38,980 nt of DNA from assembly GCA_003278875.1 (NCBI GenBank), contig QCCQ01000011.1:1-38980 (forward strand). Direction: 5' to 3'. How positions within the stretch are numbered: the stretch's first letter is position 1; each line of letters begins with the position of its first letter. This DNA is from Prochlorococcus sp. AG-347-L21 (lineage in GTDB: Bacteria > Cyanobacteriota > Cyanobacteriia > PCC-6307 > Cyanobiaceae). A program made the translations under genes and the position numbers. The notes under the pieces were generated by a model, which was given only the letters and a program-made list of their open reading frames with translations, was not told the DNA's origin and ran no database searches. Shown here in pieces: positions 18,092 through 27,614 of the stretch.

Positions 18092-19471
18092 ATGGCAAAA
18101 GTTTGGAGTAAAAGGTTTGATAATGCACTTGACCCTTTTATTGAAAAATTTAATGCCTCAATTGATTTTGATAGAAAGCTTATTCTAGAAGATTTAGATT
18201 GCTCGATTGCTCATGCGAAAATGCTTGGTAAAACAAAAGTTTTATCTTCTTCTGAAGCTTTGCAAATTATTAATGGCTTAGAGTCAATAAAAGATGAGTA
18301 TTTGAAGGGTGAATTTTCTCCTGGTTCACCCTCTGAAGATATTCACTATTGTATTGAAGAAAAACTGATAAGTTTAATTGGTGAAACTGGAAAAAAATTA
18401 CATACTGGTAGAAGTAGAAATGATCAAGTTGGTACAGATATAAGATTGTGGCTAAGAAAAGAGATTGACAATATTGAAATTTTAATAACCGATTTGCAAA
18501 AATCCTTCTTAAATCTTGCAAAATCTAATATTTATACCTTAATTCCTGGATATACTCACATGCAAAGAGCTCAACCATTATCTTTAGCTCATCATTTATT
18601 GGCTTACATAGAAATGCTCCAAAGAGACCGTGAAAGGTTTAAAGAAGTACGCGCGAGAGTAAATATTTCTCCTTTAGGATCTGCAGCATTAGCTGGAACA
18701 AAAATAAAAATAGATAGGCATTTTACAGCTGCAGAATTGGGTTTTGAAAAGATTTATAAAAACAGTATTGATGCAGTGAGTGATAGAGATTTTTGCATAG
18801 AGTTTGTTTCTACATCTGCCTTGTTAATGTCTCATTTAAGTAAAATTTCAGAGGAAATAATTTTATGGGTAACTGATGAATTTTCTTTTGCCAAATTAAC
18901 AGATAAATGTGCCACAGGAAGTAGCTTAATGCCGCAGAAAAAAAATCCTGATGTTCCAGAATTGATAAGAGGTAAGACGGGAAGAGTTTATGGACATCTT
19001 CAGGCATTGTTAACTATGGTCAAAGGTGTACCACTCTCATACAACAAGGATTTTCAAGAAGATAAAGAGCCAATATTTGATACTACAGAAACAATATCAT
19101 CTTGTATTAAGGCGATGACTATATTAATAAATGAGGGCATTGAATTTAATGTTAAAAATTTATCTGATTCAGTAGAAAATGACTTTTCTAATGCCACTGA
19201 TTTGGCTGATTACTTAGTTGGTAAAGATGTTCCTTTTAGGTCAGCCTATCAAGTTGTTGGTGAAATAGTTAAATATTGTCTTGAGAGAAAAATTTTATTT
19301 AAAAATCTCAAAATTGATGAATTTAAAAAATTTCATCCCGAATTTGATGAAGATGTTTTTGTGGATCTTAAACCTCTTAATGTCGTTAAATCAAGAAATA
19401 GTGAAGGTGGTACTGGGTTTCTTCAGGTAGAAAAAGAGGTAAGTAATTGGCAAAAAAAATTGTTTCTTTGA
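18092..19471 (+). CDS. argH: Argininosuccinate lyase
   Basis: 459 residues, normal for the family. ArgH splits argininosuccinate into arginine and fumarate, the last step of arginine synthesis. The fumarase/aspartase superfamily signature [16 protein letters not shown] holds the catalytic serine. [13 protein letters not shown] and [20 protein letters not shown] are the two other conserved regions. The ATG follows a 62-base gap after the phosphatase gene that includes A/T-rich promoter-like sequence but no clear -35. A 5-bp hairpin with a T-run lies 65 bases after the stop (19536-19555) and could be its terminator. Confidence 0.97.
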   Translation: MAKVWSKRFDNALDPFIEKFNASIDFDRKLILEDLDCSIAHAKMLGKTKVLSSSEALQIINGLESIKDEYLKGEFSPGSPSEDIHYCIEEKLISLIGETGKKLHTGRSRNDQVGTDIRLWLRKEIDNIEILITDLQKSFLNLAKSNIYTLIPGYTHMQRAQPLSLAHHLLAYIEMLQRDRERFKEVRARVNISPLGSAALAGTKIKIDRHFTAAELGFEKIYKNSIDAVSDRDFCIEFVSTSALLMSHLSKISEEIILWVTDEFSFAKLTDKCATGSSLMPQKKNPDVPELIRGKTGRVYGHLQALLTMVKGVPLSYNKDFQEDKEPIFDTTETISSCIKAMTILINEGIEFNVKNLSDSVENDFSNATDLADYLVGKDVPFRSAYQVVGEIVKYCLERKILFKNLKIDEFKKFHPEFDEDVFVDLKPLNVVKSRNSEGGTGFLQVEKEVSNWQKKLFL

Positions 19472-19535
19472 ATTTAAAGTATTTTTTTACAACAAGGGTA
19501 TGCTTTGAAGTAGAATGGTTGAGCAATATTATGGG

Positions 19536-19555
19536 ACTACTCGTTGTAGTTTTTT
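19536..19555 (+). terminator. Terminator-like hairpin between argH and the RRM gene
   Basis: ACTAC (19536-19540) pairs with GTAGT (19546-19550) around a TCGTT loop, followed by T-rich TTTTT. The stem is short. It could terminate argH, or be an attenuator in the leader of the RNA-binding protein gene, whose GTG lies 31 bases further on. Confidence 0.45.
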
Positions 19556-19586
19556 ATAAGGTAAATTTTTCTTTGTTGAGTTTAAA

Positions 19587-20165
19587 GTGAGTATTTTTGT
19601 TGGCAATTTGCCGTTCCGCGCAGAGCGTGAAGATGTTATACAGTTGTTTGCCCCTTTTGGTGAAGTTTTAAATTGTTCTCTCCCCTTGGAAAGAGATACT
19701 GGCAGGAAAAGAGGATTCGCATTTATTGAAATGGCAGATGAGGCGATTGAATTATCAGCCATTGATGGTTTGCAAGGCACGGAACTTATGGGAAGGCCTT
19801 TAAGAATTAATAAAGCTGAGCCAAGAGGTTCTGGTGGTGGTGGATCTCGCAGAGGAGGAAGAGGTGGCGGCGGCTATGGCGGCGGCAATAGTAGTGGTGG
19901 TTATAGCGGCGGCGGCTATGGTGGTGGCAATAGTAGTGGTGGTTATAGCGGTGGCGGCAATAGTAGTGGTGGTTATAGCGGTGGCGGCTATAGTAGTGGT
20001 AATTCTGAATCTAATAGCTCATATATTAATAAATCCTCAGGTGCAGAAGGTTGGGAAGATAGAAGTTATGGAAATTCTTCTGAAAACTCTGAATACGAAA
20101 CAGGTAGGAGCAGGAGAAAAAGGGGAATGTCCAGTGAAAGCAATGCTTCAAACGAGACAAATTAA
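19587..20165 (+). CDS. RRM RNA-binding protein with Gly-rich tail
   Basis: 192 residues from a GTG start; the protein begins with RNP2 (SIFVGNLPF) as cyanobacterial Rbp proteins do, which supports this start. RNP1 is KRGFAFIEM (about 47-55). One RRM covers about 1-82. A glycine/serine/tyrosine-rich tail follows (about 85-150) with NSSGGYSGGG repeats, then a charged end. Single-RRM Gly-rich Rbps of cyanobacteria bind RNA and are often cold- or stress-induced. A long leader with a hairpin (19536-19555) could hold regulation. The codons of the tail are much richer in G and C than the neighbouring genes, imposed by glycine. The stop overlaps that of convergent dusA by 4 bases. Confidence 0.92.
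   Translation: MSIFVGNLPFRAEREDVIQLFAPFGEVLNCSLPLERDTGRKRGFAFIEMADEAIELSAIDGLQGTELMGRPLRINKAEPRGSGGGGSRRGGRGGGGYGGGNSSGGYSGGGYGGGNSSGGYSGGGNSSGGYSGGGYSSGNSESNSSYINKSSGAEGWEDRSYGNSSENSEYETGRSRRKRGMSSESNASNETN
19887..19990 (+). repeat. In-frame Gly-rich repeats in the RRM gene
   Basis: The block AATAGTAGTGGTGGTTATAG starts at 19887, 19929 and 19959, that is with 42- and 30-base spacing. Each encodes NSSGGYS followed by glycines. The units differ by few bases, so slippage or unequal recombination may alter tail length between strains. Confidence 0.85.
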
Positions 20166-21166
20166 AACCCCATTTCTTGAAGCGCTGTGGTTAATTTAAA
20201 TAAATATTCAATATTTAACTCTTTTTTTATAGATTTATTAGAAATTTGATTTCTCCAAATTTTAGCTTTTGGAATACCTTCAACTAAATTTATAAGATGT
20301 TTACAAATATCCCAAGATTTTCCTCCATTACTTAAGTGAGCTTCTATGTACGGAATTAAGGAGAATATAATTTCTGAAGCAGATTTGGGTTTTGCATTAA
20401 TTCCATAAATTTTTTGATCAATTTCAGACCATCTTAAGGGATGTTTATATATTGACCGTCCAATCATGACTCCATCAAAATCATTTAAAGCTTTTAATGA
20501 TTCATCGATATTTGTTAAACCTCCATTGATTTCTATTAATAATTCTGGATTTGATTTTTTCAATTTTTTCACTACATCGTAATTAAGTGGAGGTATAGTC
20601 CTGTTTTGTTTTGGATTTAGACCTTTTAATATGGCTTTCCTTGCATGAACTGTAAATCTGTCTGCACCAGCATTTGCGATAATTTTCACAAAATTATTTA
20701 AGTTGACGAAACTATCATCGTTGTCTAAACCGATTCTATGTTTGATTGTAACCGGTAAGTTGCTATTATTTTTTAATGATTCTATACATTTTGCCACTTT
20801 TTCAGGGTCTTTCATAAGTGAGGCACCAAAATTTCCAGAACAGACCCTAGGACTCGGACAACCCACATTAAAGTTTATTTCGTCATAACCCCAATCCTGC
20901 GCCATTCGGGCTGCCTCTTTAAGTATTTTTGGGTCGTCCCCACCAAATTGAATTGATACTGGGTGTTCTTCGTCATTAAAATCTAGAAGATTTTCTTTTT
21001 TATTCGTATACACTAAACTCTGGGCCACAATCATTTCCGTATACAAAAGAGCTTTAGAACTTATTTTTCTCATTATCATTCTGAAGTGTTTATCAGTACA
21101 ATCCATCATTGGAGCAATGCTTAATTTATGAATATTTTTAATAGAATTAGTTTGTATTAAATTCAT
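20162..21166 (-). CDS. dusA: tRNA-dihydrouridine synthase, DusA type
   Basis: 334 residues. Dus enzymes reduce uridines in the tRNA D-loop with FMN and NADPH. The start KLSIAPMMDCTDKHFR matches the DusA N-terminus. NVGCPSPRVCSGNFGASLM contains the expected catalytic cysteine at residue 103. HRIGLD and the C-terminal INGGLTN and GVMIGRSIYKHP (phosphate binding for FMN) are also present. The length and the DxCTDxHFR start favour DusA over DusB or DusC. It is convergent with the RRM gene and divergent from msrB, with only 22 bases between the two start codons. Confidence 0.93.
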   Translation of the reverse strand: MNLIQTNSIKNIHKLSIAPMMDCTDKHFRMIMRKISSKALLYTEMIVAQSLVYTNKKENLLDFNDEEHPVSIQFGGDDPKILKEAARMAQDWGYDEINFNVGCPSPRVCSGNFGASLMKDPEKVAKCIESLKNNSNLPVTIKHRIGLDNDDSFVNLNNFVKIIANAGADRFTVHARKAILKGLNPKQNRTIPPLNYDVVKKLKKSNPELLIEINGGLTNIDESLKALNDFDGVMIGRSIYKHPLRWSEIDQKIYGINAKPKSASEIIFSLIPYIEAHLSNGGKSWDICKHLINLVEGIPKAKIWRNQISNKSIKKELNIEYLFKLTTALQEMGF

Positions 21167-21188
21167 TACTTTTTGGTGATTTAAATAT

Positions 21189-21683
21189 ATGAGTCAATTT
21201 TTTTCAAGAAGAACTTTTATTCTAATTCCTACCATGTCAATCTTAAAAATAATCTTTAATCCTATGCAAGTACTAGCATCTTCACTTGCTTCTAAAGAAG
21301 AGTGGAATTTCTCAAAAGACGAATGGAAAGCTAGGCTTAGTCCAGAATCCTATTATATTTTGAGGGAAGAGGGGACTGAAAGAGCTTTTAGCAGTCAATT
21401 AAATAATGAGAAAAGAAAAGGGATTTTTCATTGTGCAGGTTGTGATTTGCCTCTTTTTTCCGCAGATAAAAAGTATGATAGTGGTACAGGATGGCCAAGT
21501 TTTTGGGATTCAATTCAAGGATCAGTAGAAACAAAAGTTGATTTCAAGTTAATTGTCCCTAGAACCGAATATCATTGCTCTAGATGCGGAGGTCACCAAG
21601 GACATGTTTTCAATGATGGGCCACCTCCCACTGGCAAAAGATACTGCAACAATGGATTAGCATTAAGATTTGTTCCTGACTAA
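21189..21683 (+). CDS. msrB: Peptide-methionine (R)-S-oxide reductase with twin-arginine-like leader
   Basis: 164 residues. MsrB reduces methionine-R-sulfoxide in proteins. Zinc-site cysteines are C82/C85 (HCAGC) and C130/C133 ([16 protein letters not shown]); the catalytic cysteine is C153 in [11 protein letters not shown]. The first ~35 residues are extra: [12 protein letters not shown], then a hydrophobic stretch and a small-residue region (VLASSLA), which fits a Tat signal peptide (SRRxFLK-like). This implies export to the periplasm or thylakoid lumen. Its ATG is 22 bases from that of divergent dusA. A small hairpin (21691-21704) directly after the stop probably ends its transcript. Confidence 0.94.
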   Translation: MSQFFSRRTFILIPTMSILKIIFNPMQVLASSLASKEEWNFSKDEWKARLSPESYYILREEGTERAFSSQLNNEKRKGIFHCAGCDLPLFSADKKYDSGTGWPSFWDSIQGSVETKVDFKLIVPRTEYHCSRCGGHQGHVFNDGPPPTGKRYCNNGLALRFVPD

Positions 21684-21690
21684 ATATTTG

Positions 21691-21712
21691 TGCGGCCTTC
21701 CGCAACTTGTTT
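21691..21712 (+). terminator. Terminator-like hairpin after msrB
   Basis: TGCGG (21691-21695) pairs with CCGCA (21700-21704) around CCTT, followed by ACTTGTTTT. GC-rich stems are rare in this AT-rich window. It lies 7 bases after the msrB stop and 45 bases before the grpE ATG. Confidence 0.55.
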
Positions 21713-21757
21713 TGTGCATCACTTTATTGGAGAATAATCTTATTAAATTTTAGAAAA

Positions 21758-22477
21758 ATGATTGAAAATCAATCAGAAAATATTGAAAATAAAGAAAATG
21801 ATGATTCTAACCAGGATAACGTTCCTGAAGATACATCATCTACCCAAAATTCAACTAATGAAAATGATGAATTATCTTCTCAAACAACAGAAGAAATTAA
21901 TACTGAAGAATTAAAAAATACTATTTCAAATAATGATGCAAGATTAGAACAATTAGAAAAAGAGCATGAAACATTAAAAAATCAATATGTAAGGATTTCA
22001 GCAGATTTTGATAATTTCAGAAAAAGGCAGTCTAGGGATCAGGACGATTTAAAAATTCAACTTGTTTCCAAGACTTTAACTGCCATACTTCCTATTGTTG
22101 ATAATTTTGAGAGAGCAAGACAACAGCTTAAACCAGAAAATGAGGAAGCTCTAGCCCTTCATAGAAGTTATCAAGGATTGTATAAACAACTTGTAGAAGT
22201 TTTAAAACAACAGGGAGTGTCACCCATGAGAGTTGTTGGTCAGCAATTTGATCCAAACTTGCATGAAGCTGTATTAAGAGAACCTAGTGAAGAGTTGGAA
22301 GAAGATTTTATTATTGAAGAATTGCAGCGAGGATATCATCTAGAAGGTAAGGTTTTGAGACATGCATTAGTTAAGGTTTCTATGGGACCTGGCAAACAAA
22401 ATTCACAACAGGAAGTAGAAAAGGATACAGTTGAAGGGGATGTTAATTCAGAAGCAAATACTTCTGAAGATGTATAA
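21758..22477 (+). CDS. grpE: Nucleotide exchange factor GrpE
   Basis: 239 residues from the ATG at 21758. The frame is open to a TTG at 21707, but those 17 codons ([14 protein letters not shown]...) overlap the msrB terminator hairpin and are not GrpE-like, so the ATG is preferred. The acidic, disordered N-terminus (about 1-70) is followed by the long coiled coil ([29 protein letters not shown]) and the beta domain with [20 protein letters not shown]. GrpE exchanges ADP for ATP on DnaK. dnaJ starts 29 bases downstream; dnaK is not in the window. I see no CIRCE element upstream. Confidence 0.95.
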   Translation: MIENQSENIENKENDDSNQDNVPEDTSSTQNSTNENDELSSQTTEEINTEELKNTISNNDARLEQLEKEHETLKNQYVRISADFDNFRKRQSRDQDDLKIQLVSKTLTAILPIVDNFERARQQLKPENEEALALHRSYQGLYKQLVEVLKQQGVSPMRVVGQQFDPNLHEAVLREPSEELEEDFIIEELQRGYHLEGKVLRHALVKVSMGPGKQNSQQEVEKDTVEGDVNSEANTSEDV

Positions 22478-22506
22478 ATTCCAAATTCTTATTTGAGCAT
22501 TATCTA

Positions 22507-23631
22507 ATGGCTGATTTTTACCAAATACTTGGAGTTTCAAGAGATGCTGATGCGGATACCTTAAAAAGGGCTTATAGAAAATTAGCACGACAATACCATC
22601 CTGATGTTAATAAAGAACCCGGAGCGGAAGATAAATTTAAAGAAATTGGTAAGGCTTATGAAGCATTAGCTGATCCTGAAACTAGAGCAAGATATGACCA
22701 ATTTGGAGAGGCGGGACTTGGAGGTGCAGCTGGAATGCCTGATATGGGAGATATGGGTGGCTTTGCAGATTTATTTGAAACTTTTTTTAATGGCTTTGGG
22801 GGGCAAAATCCACAAGGAGGAAGAACACAAAGAAGAGGTCCTCAACAAGGAGATGATCTAAGGTATGACCTTAATATTGACTTTAAAGATGCAATTTTTG
22901 GCCAACAAAGAGAAATTAAAATTCCTCATTTGGAGACATGTGAAGTTTGTAGAGGAACAGGTGCAAAACCAGGAACCGGCCCCAAAACTTGTTCAACATG
23001 TGGTGGAAGTGGACAAGTTAGAAGAGCTACAAGAACACCTTTTGGTAATTTCACACAAGTAGCTGAATGTCCTTCATGTAATGGGGCTGGCCAGATAATT
23101 GCAGATCCATGCGTAGCTTGCGGCGGTAATGGCGTAAAGCAAGTCAGAAAAAAATTAAGAATTAATATTCCATCAGGAGTTGATACTGGGACTAAATTAA
23201 GAGTTTCCGGTGAGGGAAATGTTGGTTTGAAAGGAGGGCCACCTGGAGATCTTTATGTTTTTATAAAGGTTAAGAATGATTCAAAACTTAAAAGAGATGG
23301 TGTAACTATTTACTCAGAAATAACAGTGAGTTATTTACAGGCTATTTTAGGTGACACTGTAAAAATCACGACAGTTGATGGAGATGTTAATTTAAAAATT
23401 CCAAGTGGTACGCAGCCAAATACAACTCTTTCACTTGAGAATAAAGGGGTACCTAGACTTGGTAATCCAGTTGCTAGAGGAAATCATGAAGTTTTAGTAA
23501 AAGTAAAATTGCCAACTCGTATAACCGAATCAGAACGAAATCTTTTAGAGGGTTTAGCTTCTCAATATTCAGATAAAAATATAAATTCTTCTAGTGGACT
23601 TTTTAGTAAATTATTTGGTAAAGAATCTTAA
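22507..23631 (+). CDS. dnaJ: Chaperone protein DnaJ (type I Hsp40)
   Basis: 374 residues. The J domain is at 1-70 ([29 protein letters not shown]), with HPD intact. A Gly/Phe linker follows, rich in [17 protein letters not shown]. Four zinc-finger CxxCxGxG repeats are complete: [24 protein letters not shown] and CVACGGNG. The C-terminal substrate-binding domain begins [21 protein letters not shown]. The protein delivers substrate to DnaK and stimulates its ATPase. The stop overlaps the start of the TusA-like gene by one base (TAATG), so translation is probably coupled across dnaJ, the TusA-like gene and rsgA. Confidence 0.97.
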   Translation: MADFYQILGVSRDADADTLKRAYRKLARQYHPDVNKEPGAEDKFKEIGKAYEALADPETRARYDQFGEAGLGGAAGMPDMGDMGGFADLFETFFNGFGGQNPQGGRTQRRGPQQGDDLRYDLNIDFKDAIFGQQREIKIPHLETCEVCRGTGAKPGTGPKTCSTCGGSGQVRRATRTPFGNFTQVAECPSCNGAGQIIADPCVACGGNGVKQVRKKLRINIPSGVDTGTKLRVSGEGNVGLKGGPPGDLYVFIKVKNDSKLKRDGVTIYSEITVSYLQAILGDTVKITTVDGDVNLKIPSGTQPNTTLSLENKGVPRLGNPVARGNHEVLVKVKLPTRITESERNLLEGLASQYSDKNINSSSGLFSKLFGKES

Positions 23632-23861
23632 TGACATCCTTAAAGCATTTGGATCTTAAATCTGTTCCATGTCCTTTAAATGTCGTCAAAATTAAATTGG
23701 CTTTGGAGAAGTTATCTAAAAATGAACAACTTATTGTTGAACTAGATAAAGGTGAACCAGAAGAAATGGTATTAAATAATTTAAAAGAGATGGGATGTTT
23801 CTTTAAACAAATCAAAGAAAATGAAAAATTTATAAAAATAAAAATATTAAATGAAAATTAA
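23631..23861 (+). CDS. TusA/SirA-like small sulfurtransferase-fold protein
   Basis: 76 residues. The pattern LDLKSVPCPLNVVKIKLALEKLSKNEQLIVELDKGEP matches the TusA fold, with the CPxN motif and cysteine at residue 14. TusA passes persulfide sulfur to tRNA thiolation in E. coli; many paralogues do other sulfur-relay or unknown jobs. It overlaps dnaJ by one base and rsgA by 11 bases, an arrangement kept in this group as I recall. The neighbours do not indicate a sulfur pathway. Assignment by fold is good, function open. Confidence 0.82.
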   Translation: MTSLKHLDLKSVPCPLNVVKIKLALEKLSKNEQLIVELDKGEPEEMVLNNLKEMGCFFKQIKENEKFIKIKILNEN

Positions 23862-24768
23862 TAGTAAATATTTAGGTTTAGTTACGAAAAAATTTAATGA
23901 TTTTTTTTTAGTTGATTTAAAAAATCCAGATAACTCTGGAAATAGTGAGAAATTTTTATGTAAGGTTAAGAAGTCTATAAATTTCAAGGATCAATTAATT
24001 TATGTTGGAGACCAAGTAGCGATTGAAAAAATTGATCTTAAAAGTAAACGTGCAGTAATAACAAGTCTAAAAAAAAGAAAAAATCTTTTAGTTAGACCCT
24101 CAGTTGCAAATATTTCTAACATATACGTTACTTTTTCCGTTGAAGAACCAAAGTTAAATTTATCTCAAGTTAATAGGTTTTTGATATCAGCAGAATCAAT
24201 GGGTGTTGAAGTCTCATTAGTTTTGACAAAGTGTGATTTAATTTCTGATAAAAGAAGATCATATTTAGTTGATAAATTCGAGAAATGGGGTTACCAAGTA
24301 ATTACTTTAAATTTACAGAAATCTGATTGTTTTAAAAATTTATTAGCCGAGTTAAAACAAAAAGAATGTTCAATTTTTATGGGTCCATCCGGAGTTGGCA
24401 AAACTACTTTGCTAAATATGATTATTCCGGGTCTTCAAAATAGTACTTCTCCAGTTTCCTATAAAATTAAAAGAGGAAAAAATACCACTCGAAATGTTGA
24501 GTTATTTTCTATGTCGAATCAAAGTTACATTGTTGATACTCCTGGTTTTAATATGCAACCTCTAGAGGTTGATATTAAGTTGTTACCAAATCTTTATTCA
24601 GAAATATATAAACAGGTAATCGAAGAAGGAATTAAGTGCAAATTTCGCAACTGCTTACATTTAAACGATGAGGGATGTAATTTAAATAAATCCTTCGAAA
24701 GATATTCTTTTTATAAAGAAATGATTGATTCTTCTAAGAGTCACTATTATCAAAACCAGGAAGATTAA
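23851..24768 (+). CDS. rsgA: Small ribosomal subunit biogenesis GTPase RsgA
   Basis: 305 residues. RsgA (YjeQ) is a circularly permuted GTPase for 30S maturation. The OB-fold domain leads (about 1-75), then the motifs in permuted order: TKCDL (G4, about 128), the [17 protein letters not shown]-loop with lysine 184, and VDTPGFN (G3). The C-terminal zinc motif [14 protein letters not shown] is intact. It starts inside the TusA-like gene (11-base overlap) and ends 35 bases inside the convergent ybaB gene, the longest coding overlap in the window. Confidence 0.95.
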   Translation: MKINSKYLGLVTKKFNDFFLVDLKNPDNSGNSEKFLCKVKKSINFKDQLIYVGDQVAIEKIDLKSKRAVITSLKKRKNLLVRPSVANISNIYVTFSVEEPKLNLSQVNRFLISAESMGVEVSLVLTKCDLISDKRRSYLVDKFEKWGYQVITLNLQKSDCFKNLLAELKQKECSIFMGPSGVGKTTLLNMIIPGLQNSTSPVSYKIKRGKNTTRNVELFSMSNQSYIVDTPGFNMQPLEVDIKLLPNLYSEIYKQVIEEGIKCKFRNCLHLNDEGCNLNKSFERYSFYKEMIDSSKSHYYQNQED

Positions 24769-25084
24769 GATTTAATCCACCAGTCAAATCATTCATCCTT
24801 TCTTTCATAGTTGTAGTTGATAATTCATGAGCTTTTTGAATAGCTTGTAGGATATTTTGCTCTATTTGTTCTTTATTTGAATTTAAAATATTTTCTTGTA
24901 CTTCTACCTTTAAAGGAAGTTGGTTTCCACTTATCCAAACTTTTACCATCTCATCATCACTTTTGCCTTCAATCTCCATATTTTCAAGTTCATCTTGTAA
25001 TTTTTGAGCATCTTGCTGAATTTGTTTAGCTTTTTTAAAAGCTTCTGTAAGTTGTCCAAAGTTAGGAAGTCCAAAACCCGCCAT
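24734..25084 (-). CDS. YbaB/EbfC family nucleoid-associated protein
   Basis: 116 residues. The start [37 protein letters not shown] is the typical YbaB amphipathic N-terminus, and [21 protein letters not shown] the central strand region. The family binds DNA as a dimer without much sequence specificity; in other bacteria it is paired with dnaX and recR, but here it ends a murC-murB cluster. Its last 35 bases overlap the end of rsgA on the other strand. The final residues FDNSDS correspond to this overlap and would be constrained by both genes. Confidence 0.9.
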   Translation of the reverse strand: MAGFGLPNFGQLTEAFKKAKQIQQDAQKLQDELENMEIEGKSDDEMVKVWISGNQLPLKVEVQENILNSNKEQIEQNILQAIQKAHELSTTTMKERMNDLTGGLNLNLPGFDNSDS

Positions 25085-25101
25085 TTTGTAAAAAAGTTTC
25101 T

Positions 25102-25995
25102 TTAGTTAGGATAGTCAAAACCAATCATTCTTACTTCCGGTTGCAAATAAATCCCTTTATTTTGTAGTACTTTTTGTTGAATTACTGTTATTAATTCATA
25201 AATATCTCTTGAACTTGCTGATGAAGTATTAATTATAAAATTTGAATGCATTTTAGAAATTTCAGCACCACCAATCTTAAATCCTTTTAAACCAATATCA
25301 TCAATTAATTTTGCCGCATAAGTATTTTCAGGATTTTTAAAAACACTACCAAAACTTGGTTGATGATATGGTTGTGTTTCTGTTTTTAATTTAAGGTTAT
25401 TTTTGGTTGTTTGAATTAATTTTTCTAGATTTCCATTTGGTTCAAAACGTAATCTTGCGCTAATAATTGTTAATTCGTTTTTTTGAAAAGAGCTAAATCT
25501 ATACTCAAAATTGATATCTTTTTTTTCAATTTCAATTTTTTTATGAGTTTTATTATTAATAACTTTTACGGAAATAAGATTTTTTGCTAGCGATAAATCA
25601 CCTGTGCCAGCATTCATATAAATTGCTCCTCCTAATGTTCCGGGAATTCCGACAGCCCATTCCCCACCTTGTAATCTATTTTTAGCAAGAGAATTAGATA
25701 ATGTTGGAAGCATTACACCTGCTTCAGCTTCAACAATTCCTGAATATGGCTCTATCTTTAGAGATTTCAATTTTTTTGTACAAACAACTAAGCCTTTTAT
25801 GAAAATATTATTTATTAATAGATTTGAACCTGCCCCAATTATTTGACATCTTTGTTTGTTTAAATTAGCCCATTTTATTAGATATGAAAGTTCCTCAACG
25901 TTTTTTGGCTCAGCAAAATATTCAGCCACTCCTCCCACTTTTATAGTTGTATAACTACTTAAATTACAGTTTTCAGAAAAAATTTTTTTATTCAT
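25102..25995 (-). CDS. murB: UDP-N-acetylenolpyruvoylglucosamine reductase
   Basis: 297 residues. This FAD enzyme makes UDP-MurNAc with NADPH in peptidoglycan synthesis. The N-terminus has [20 protein letters not shown], then GAGSNLL, and [21 protein letters not shown] for FAD and substrate binding. The catalytic region [35 protein letters not shown] includes the serine that protonates substrate. This is the type II form (Ser/Gly-containing, lacking the E. coli Tyr-loop insertion) by length. It is downstream of murC by 16 bases and 17 bases before ybaB, so all three are probably one transcript. Confidence 0.95.
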   Translation of the reverse strand: MNKKIFSENCNLSSYTTIKVGGVAEYFAEPKNVEELSYLIKWANLNKQRCQIIGAGSNLLINNIFIKGLVVCTKKLKSLKIEPYSGIVEAEAGVMLPTLSNSLAKNRLQGGEWAVGIPGTLGGAIYMNAGTGDLSLAKNLISVKVINNKTHKKIEIEKKDINFEYRFSSFQKNELTIISARLRFEPNGNLEKLIQTTKNNLKLKTETQPYHQPSFGSVFKNPENTYAAKLIDDIGLKGFKIGGAEISKMHSNFIINTSSASSRDIYELITVIQQKVLQNKGIYLQPEVRMIGFDYPN

Positions 25996-26011
25996 AAATT
26001 AGTTATTTATT

Positions 26012-27421
26012 TTAATTATTTTTTTCATTTAAAATTGACCATAAATTATGACAATCACCAGCTCCCATATTCAAAATTAAATCCCCTTTTTGAGTTAATT
26101 TGTAAAAATTCTTTGTAACTTCATAATAATTATTTATGTAACTAACATTTTTATTTTTTTTATAAATCAAATCAGTGATAATTTTCGAAGTAATTTTATC
26201 TTCGTTTCCTTCTCCTGCTCCATAAATACTGGTTACATAAATAACATCTGCTTTTGATAATTCTTGAGCGAATTCTTCAGTGAATTGCTTTACTCGAGAG
26301 TATCTATGAGGTTGAAATATAGCTATTAATCTACTTTTTTGAAATTCATTATTATGTTTTTGCTGAATGAATAATCTTCCTAATTTAATCGTCTCTTTTA
26401 TTTCGTTTGGGTGATGTGCATAATCATCATATAAACTTCTTTCATCTATTTGCCCTCTAAATTCAAATCTTTTTTTTGGGAGTTTTAGATATTTAATATT
26501 TTTCTTAATTTCTATAAAATTTACACCTATCATTCTTGAAGCTGCTATTGCTGCGGTGATATTAGATAGATTGTGTAAACCTGGAATTGGAATATGTAAA
26601 CTACTAATAAAATTTTCATTTTCATAATATTTTCCAATTGTATACTCTGAATTAATTTCAGTCGGAATTATTGCATAAGCTACGTTTTTAGCCGTAGTGT
26701 TTGACCACTTACAATTAGAATAAAAATTATTTCTTGAGATTTCACAATCAAAATTAAGTAGTAATTTTTTAGAGTTTTGAGCAAAACTTTTAAAAGAAGA
26801 TATGACTTCATTTAAATTAGAAAAGTGATCGCAATGATCATAATCAATGTTATTTATTATTCCGATATCAGACTTATATTTATTAATTGTCCCATCAGAT
26901 TCATCAACTTCAGCTACTAAGAATTTTGTATTTTCTAAATGACAATTAGAGTTGTAAATAGGAATTATTCCTCCAGTTATTGAAGAAGAATTATGTGTAC
27001 ATAACTCAAGTATTGTAGAAAGAAATGTACTGGTTGATGTTTTTCCATGGCTGCCGGCTACCGCTAATGTAGTATAAGTGCGCATTAGCATTGCGAGTAT
27101 CTCTGAACGATGTTTTATTGATAAATTTTTTTCTCTGCAATACAAAAATTCTTCATTTTCTGGCTTGATCGCGGAGCTTACAACAAAATTAATTAGTTTG
27201 TTGGTAAATTTTGAAATAACAAATTTAATATTTTGTTGAATTTGAGAATTAAAGATTACTGCACCTAATTTCTCCAGTTTTTTAGTTTCATCGTTTTCAA
27301 TCAAATCAGATCCTGAAACTGAACAACCTTTTTTAAGTAAACCTATTGCTAATGCTGACATTCCAATGCCTCCAATCCCAATAAAATGAAAATGACTTTT
27401 CAATAGTAATTTTTTATCCAA
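26012..27421 (-). CDS. murC: UDP-N-acetylmuramate-L-alanine ligase
   Basis: 469 residues. MurC adds L-alanine to UDP-MurNAc with ATP. HFHFIGIGGIGMSALA (UDP binding), AVAGSHGKTSTSTFLS (P-loop), VDESDGT and the C-terminal YDDYAHHPNEIKETI and FQPHRYSRVKQF motifs are all present. A TTG at 27421 is used as start: reading upstream in frame gives only one codon before a TAA stop, so no ATG alternative exists upstream. It is divergent from gap2 with 193 bases between them, and leads the murC-murB-ybaB cluster. Confidence 0.95.
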   Translation of the reverse strand: MDKKLLLKSHFHFIGIGGIGMSALAIGLLKKGCSVSGSDLIENDETKKLEKLGAVIFNSQIQQNIKFVISKFTNKLINFVVSSAIKPENEEFLYCREKNLSIKHRSEILAMLMRTYTTLAVAGSHGKTSTSTFLSTILELCTHNSSSITGGIIPIYNSNCHLENTKFLVAEVDESDGTINKYKSDIGIINNIDYDHCDHFSNLNEVISSFKSFAQNSKKLLLNFDCEISRNNFYSNCKWSNTTAKNVAYAIIPTEINSEYTIGKYYENENFISSLHIPIPGLHNLSNITAAIAASRMIGVNFIEIKKNIKYLKLPKKRFEFRGQIDERSLYDDYAHHPNEIKETIKLGRLFIQQKHNNEFQKSRLIAIFQPHRYSRVKQFTEEFAQELSKADVIYVTSIYGAGEGNEDKITSKIITDLIYKKNKNVSYINNYYEVTKNFYKLTQKGDLILNMGAGDCHNLWSILNEKNN

Positions 27422-27614
27422 TGTTTATCTTTTACTTAAATCAAAATAACTTCTAGGTAAAATTTTGCTATTTTTTCTTAAAAAAAAAGTTTTTTTTCCT
27501 TGAATTAATACAAAACTAGACTTATTTGCTTAATAAATCAAAAAAACCTTACGTTATTGCACAAAATTCAGTATGATCAGCAACTTAGGTTAATCATTTT
27601 AGAAATTATTAGTT
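27422..27614. other. Divergent murC/gap2 intergenic region
   Basis: 193 bases, very AT-rich, containing a run of nine A, one G and eight T (about 27483-27500). The promoters for both the mur cluster and gap2 must lie here. I see one good -10 for gap2 (TATGAT at 27572-27577). No palindrome of the GTA-N8-TAC (NtcA) type was seen. Confidence 0.6.
27549..27577 (+). promoter_or_regulatory. Predicted gap2 promoter
   Basis: TATGAT at 27572-27577 matches TATAAT at five of six. At the standard 17-base spacing the -35 is TTACGT (27549-27554), a poor match, as is common in these genomes. Transcription would begin near 27584, leaving a leader of about 31 bases. Confidence 0.45.

Noticed and set aside
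19834..20199. Open frame of Ala/Val-rich residues on the plus strand inside the RRM gene
   Set aside because: It is a frame shadow of the glycine-repeat coding sequence; the low-complexity translation arises from GGN repeats read one base off.
21707..21757. Longer GrpE start at a TTG
   Set aside because: The additional residues are hydrophobic and not GrpE-like, and the region overlaps the msrB terminator hairpin; the ATG at 21758 is better.
21684..21757. CIRCE element upstream of grpE
   Set aside because: No TTAGCACTC/GAGTGCTAA pair is present; the only inverted repeat is the short GC hairpin.
27422..27614. NtcA-type site in the gap2 promoter region
   Set aside because: No GTA-N8-TAC palindrome was found.
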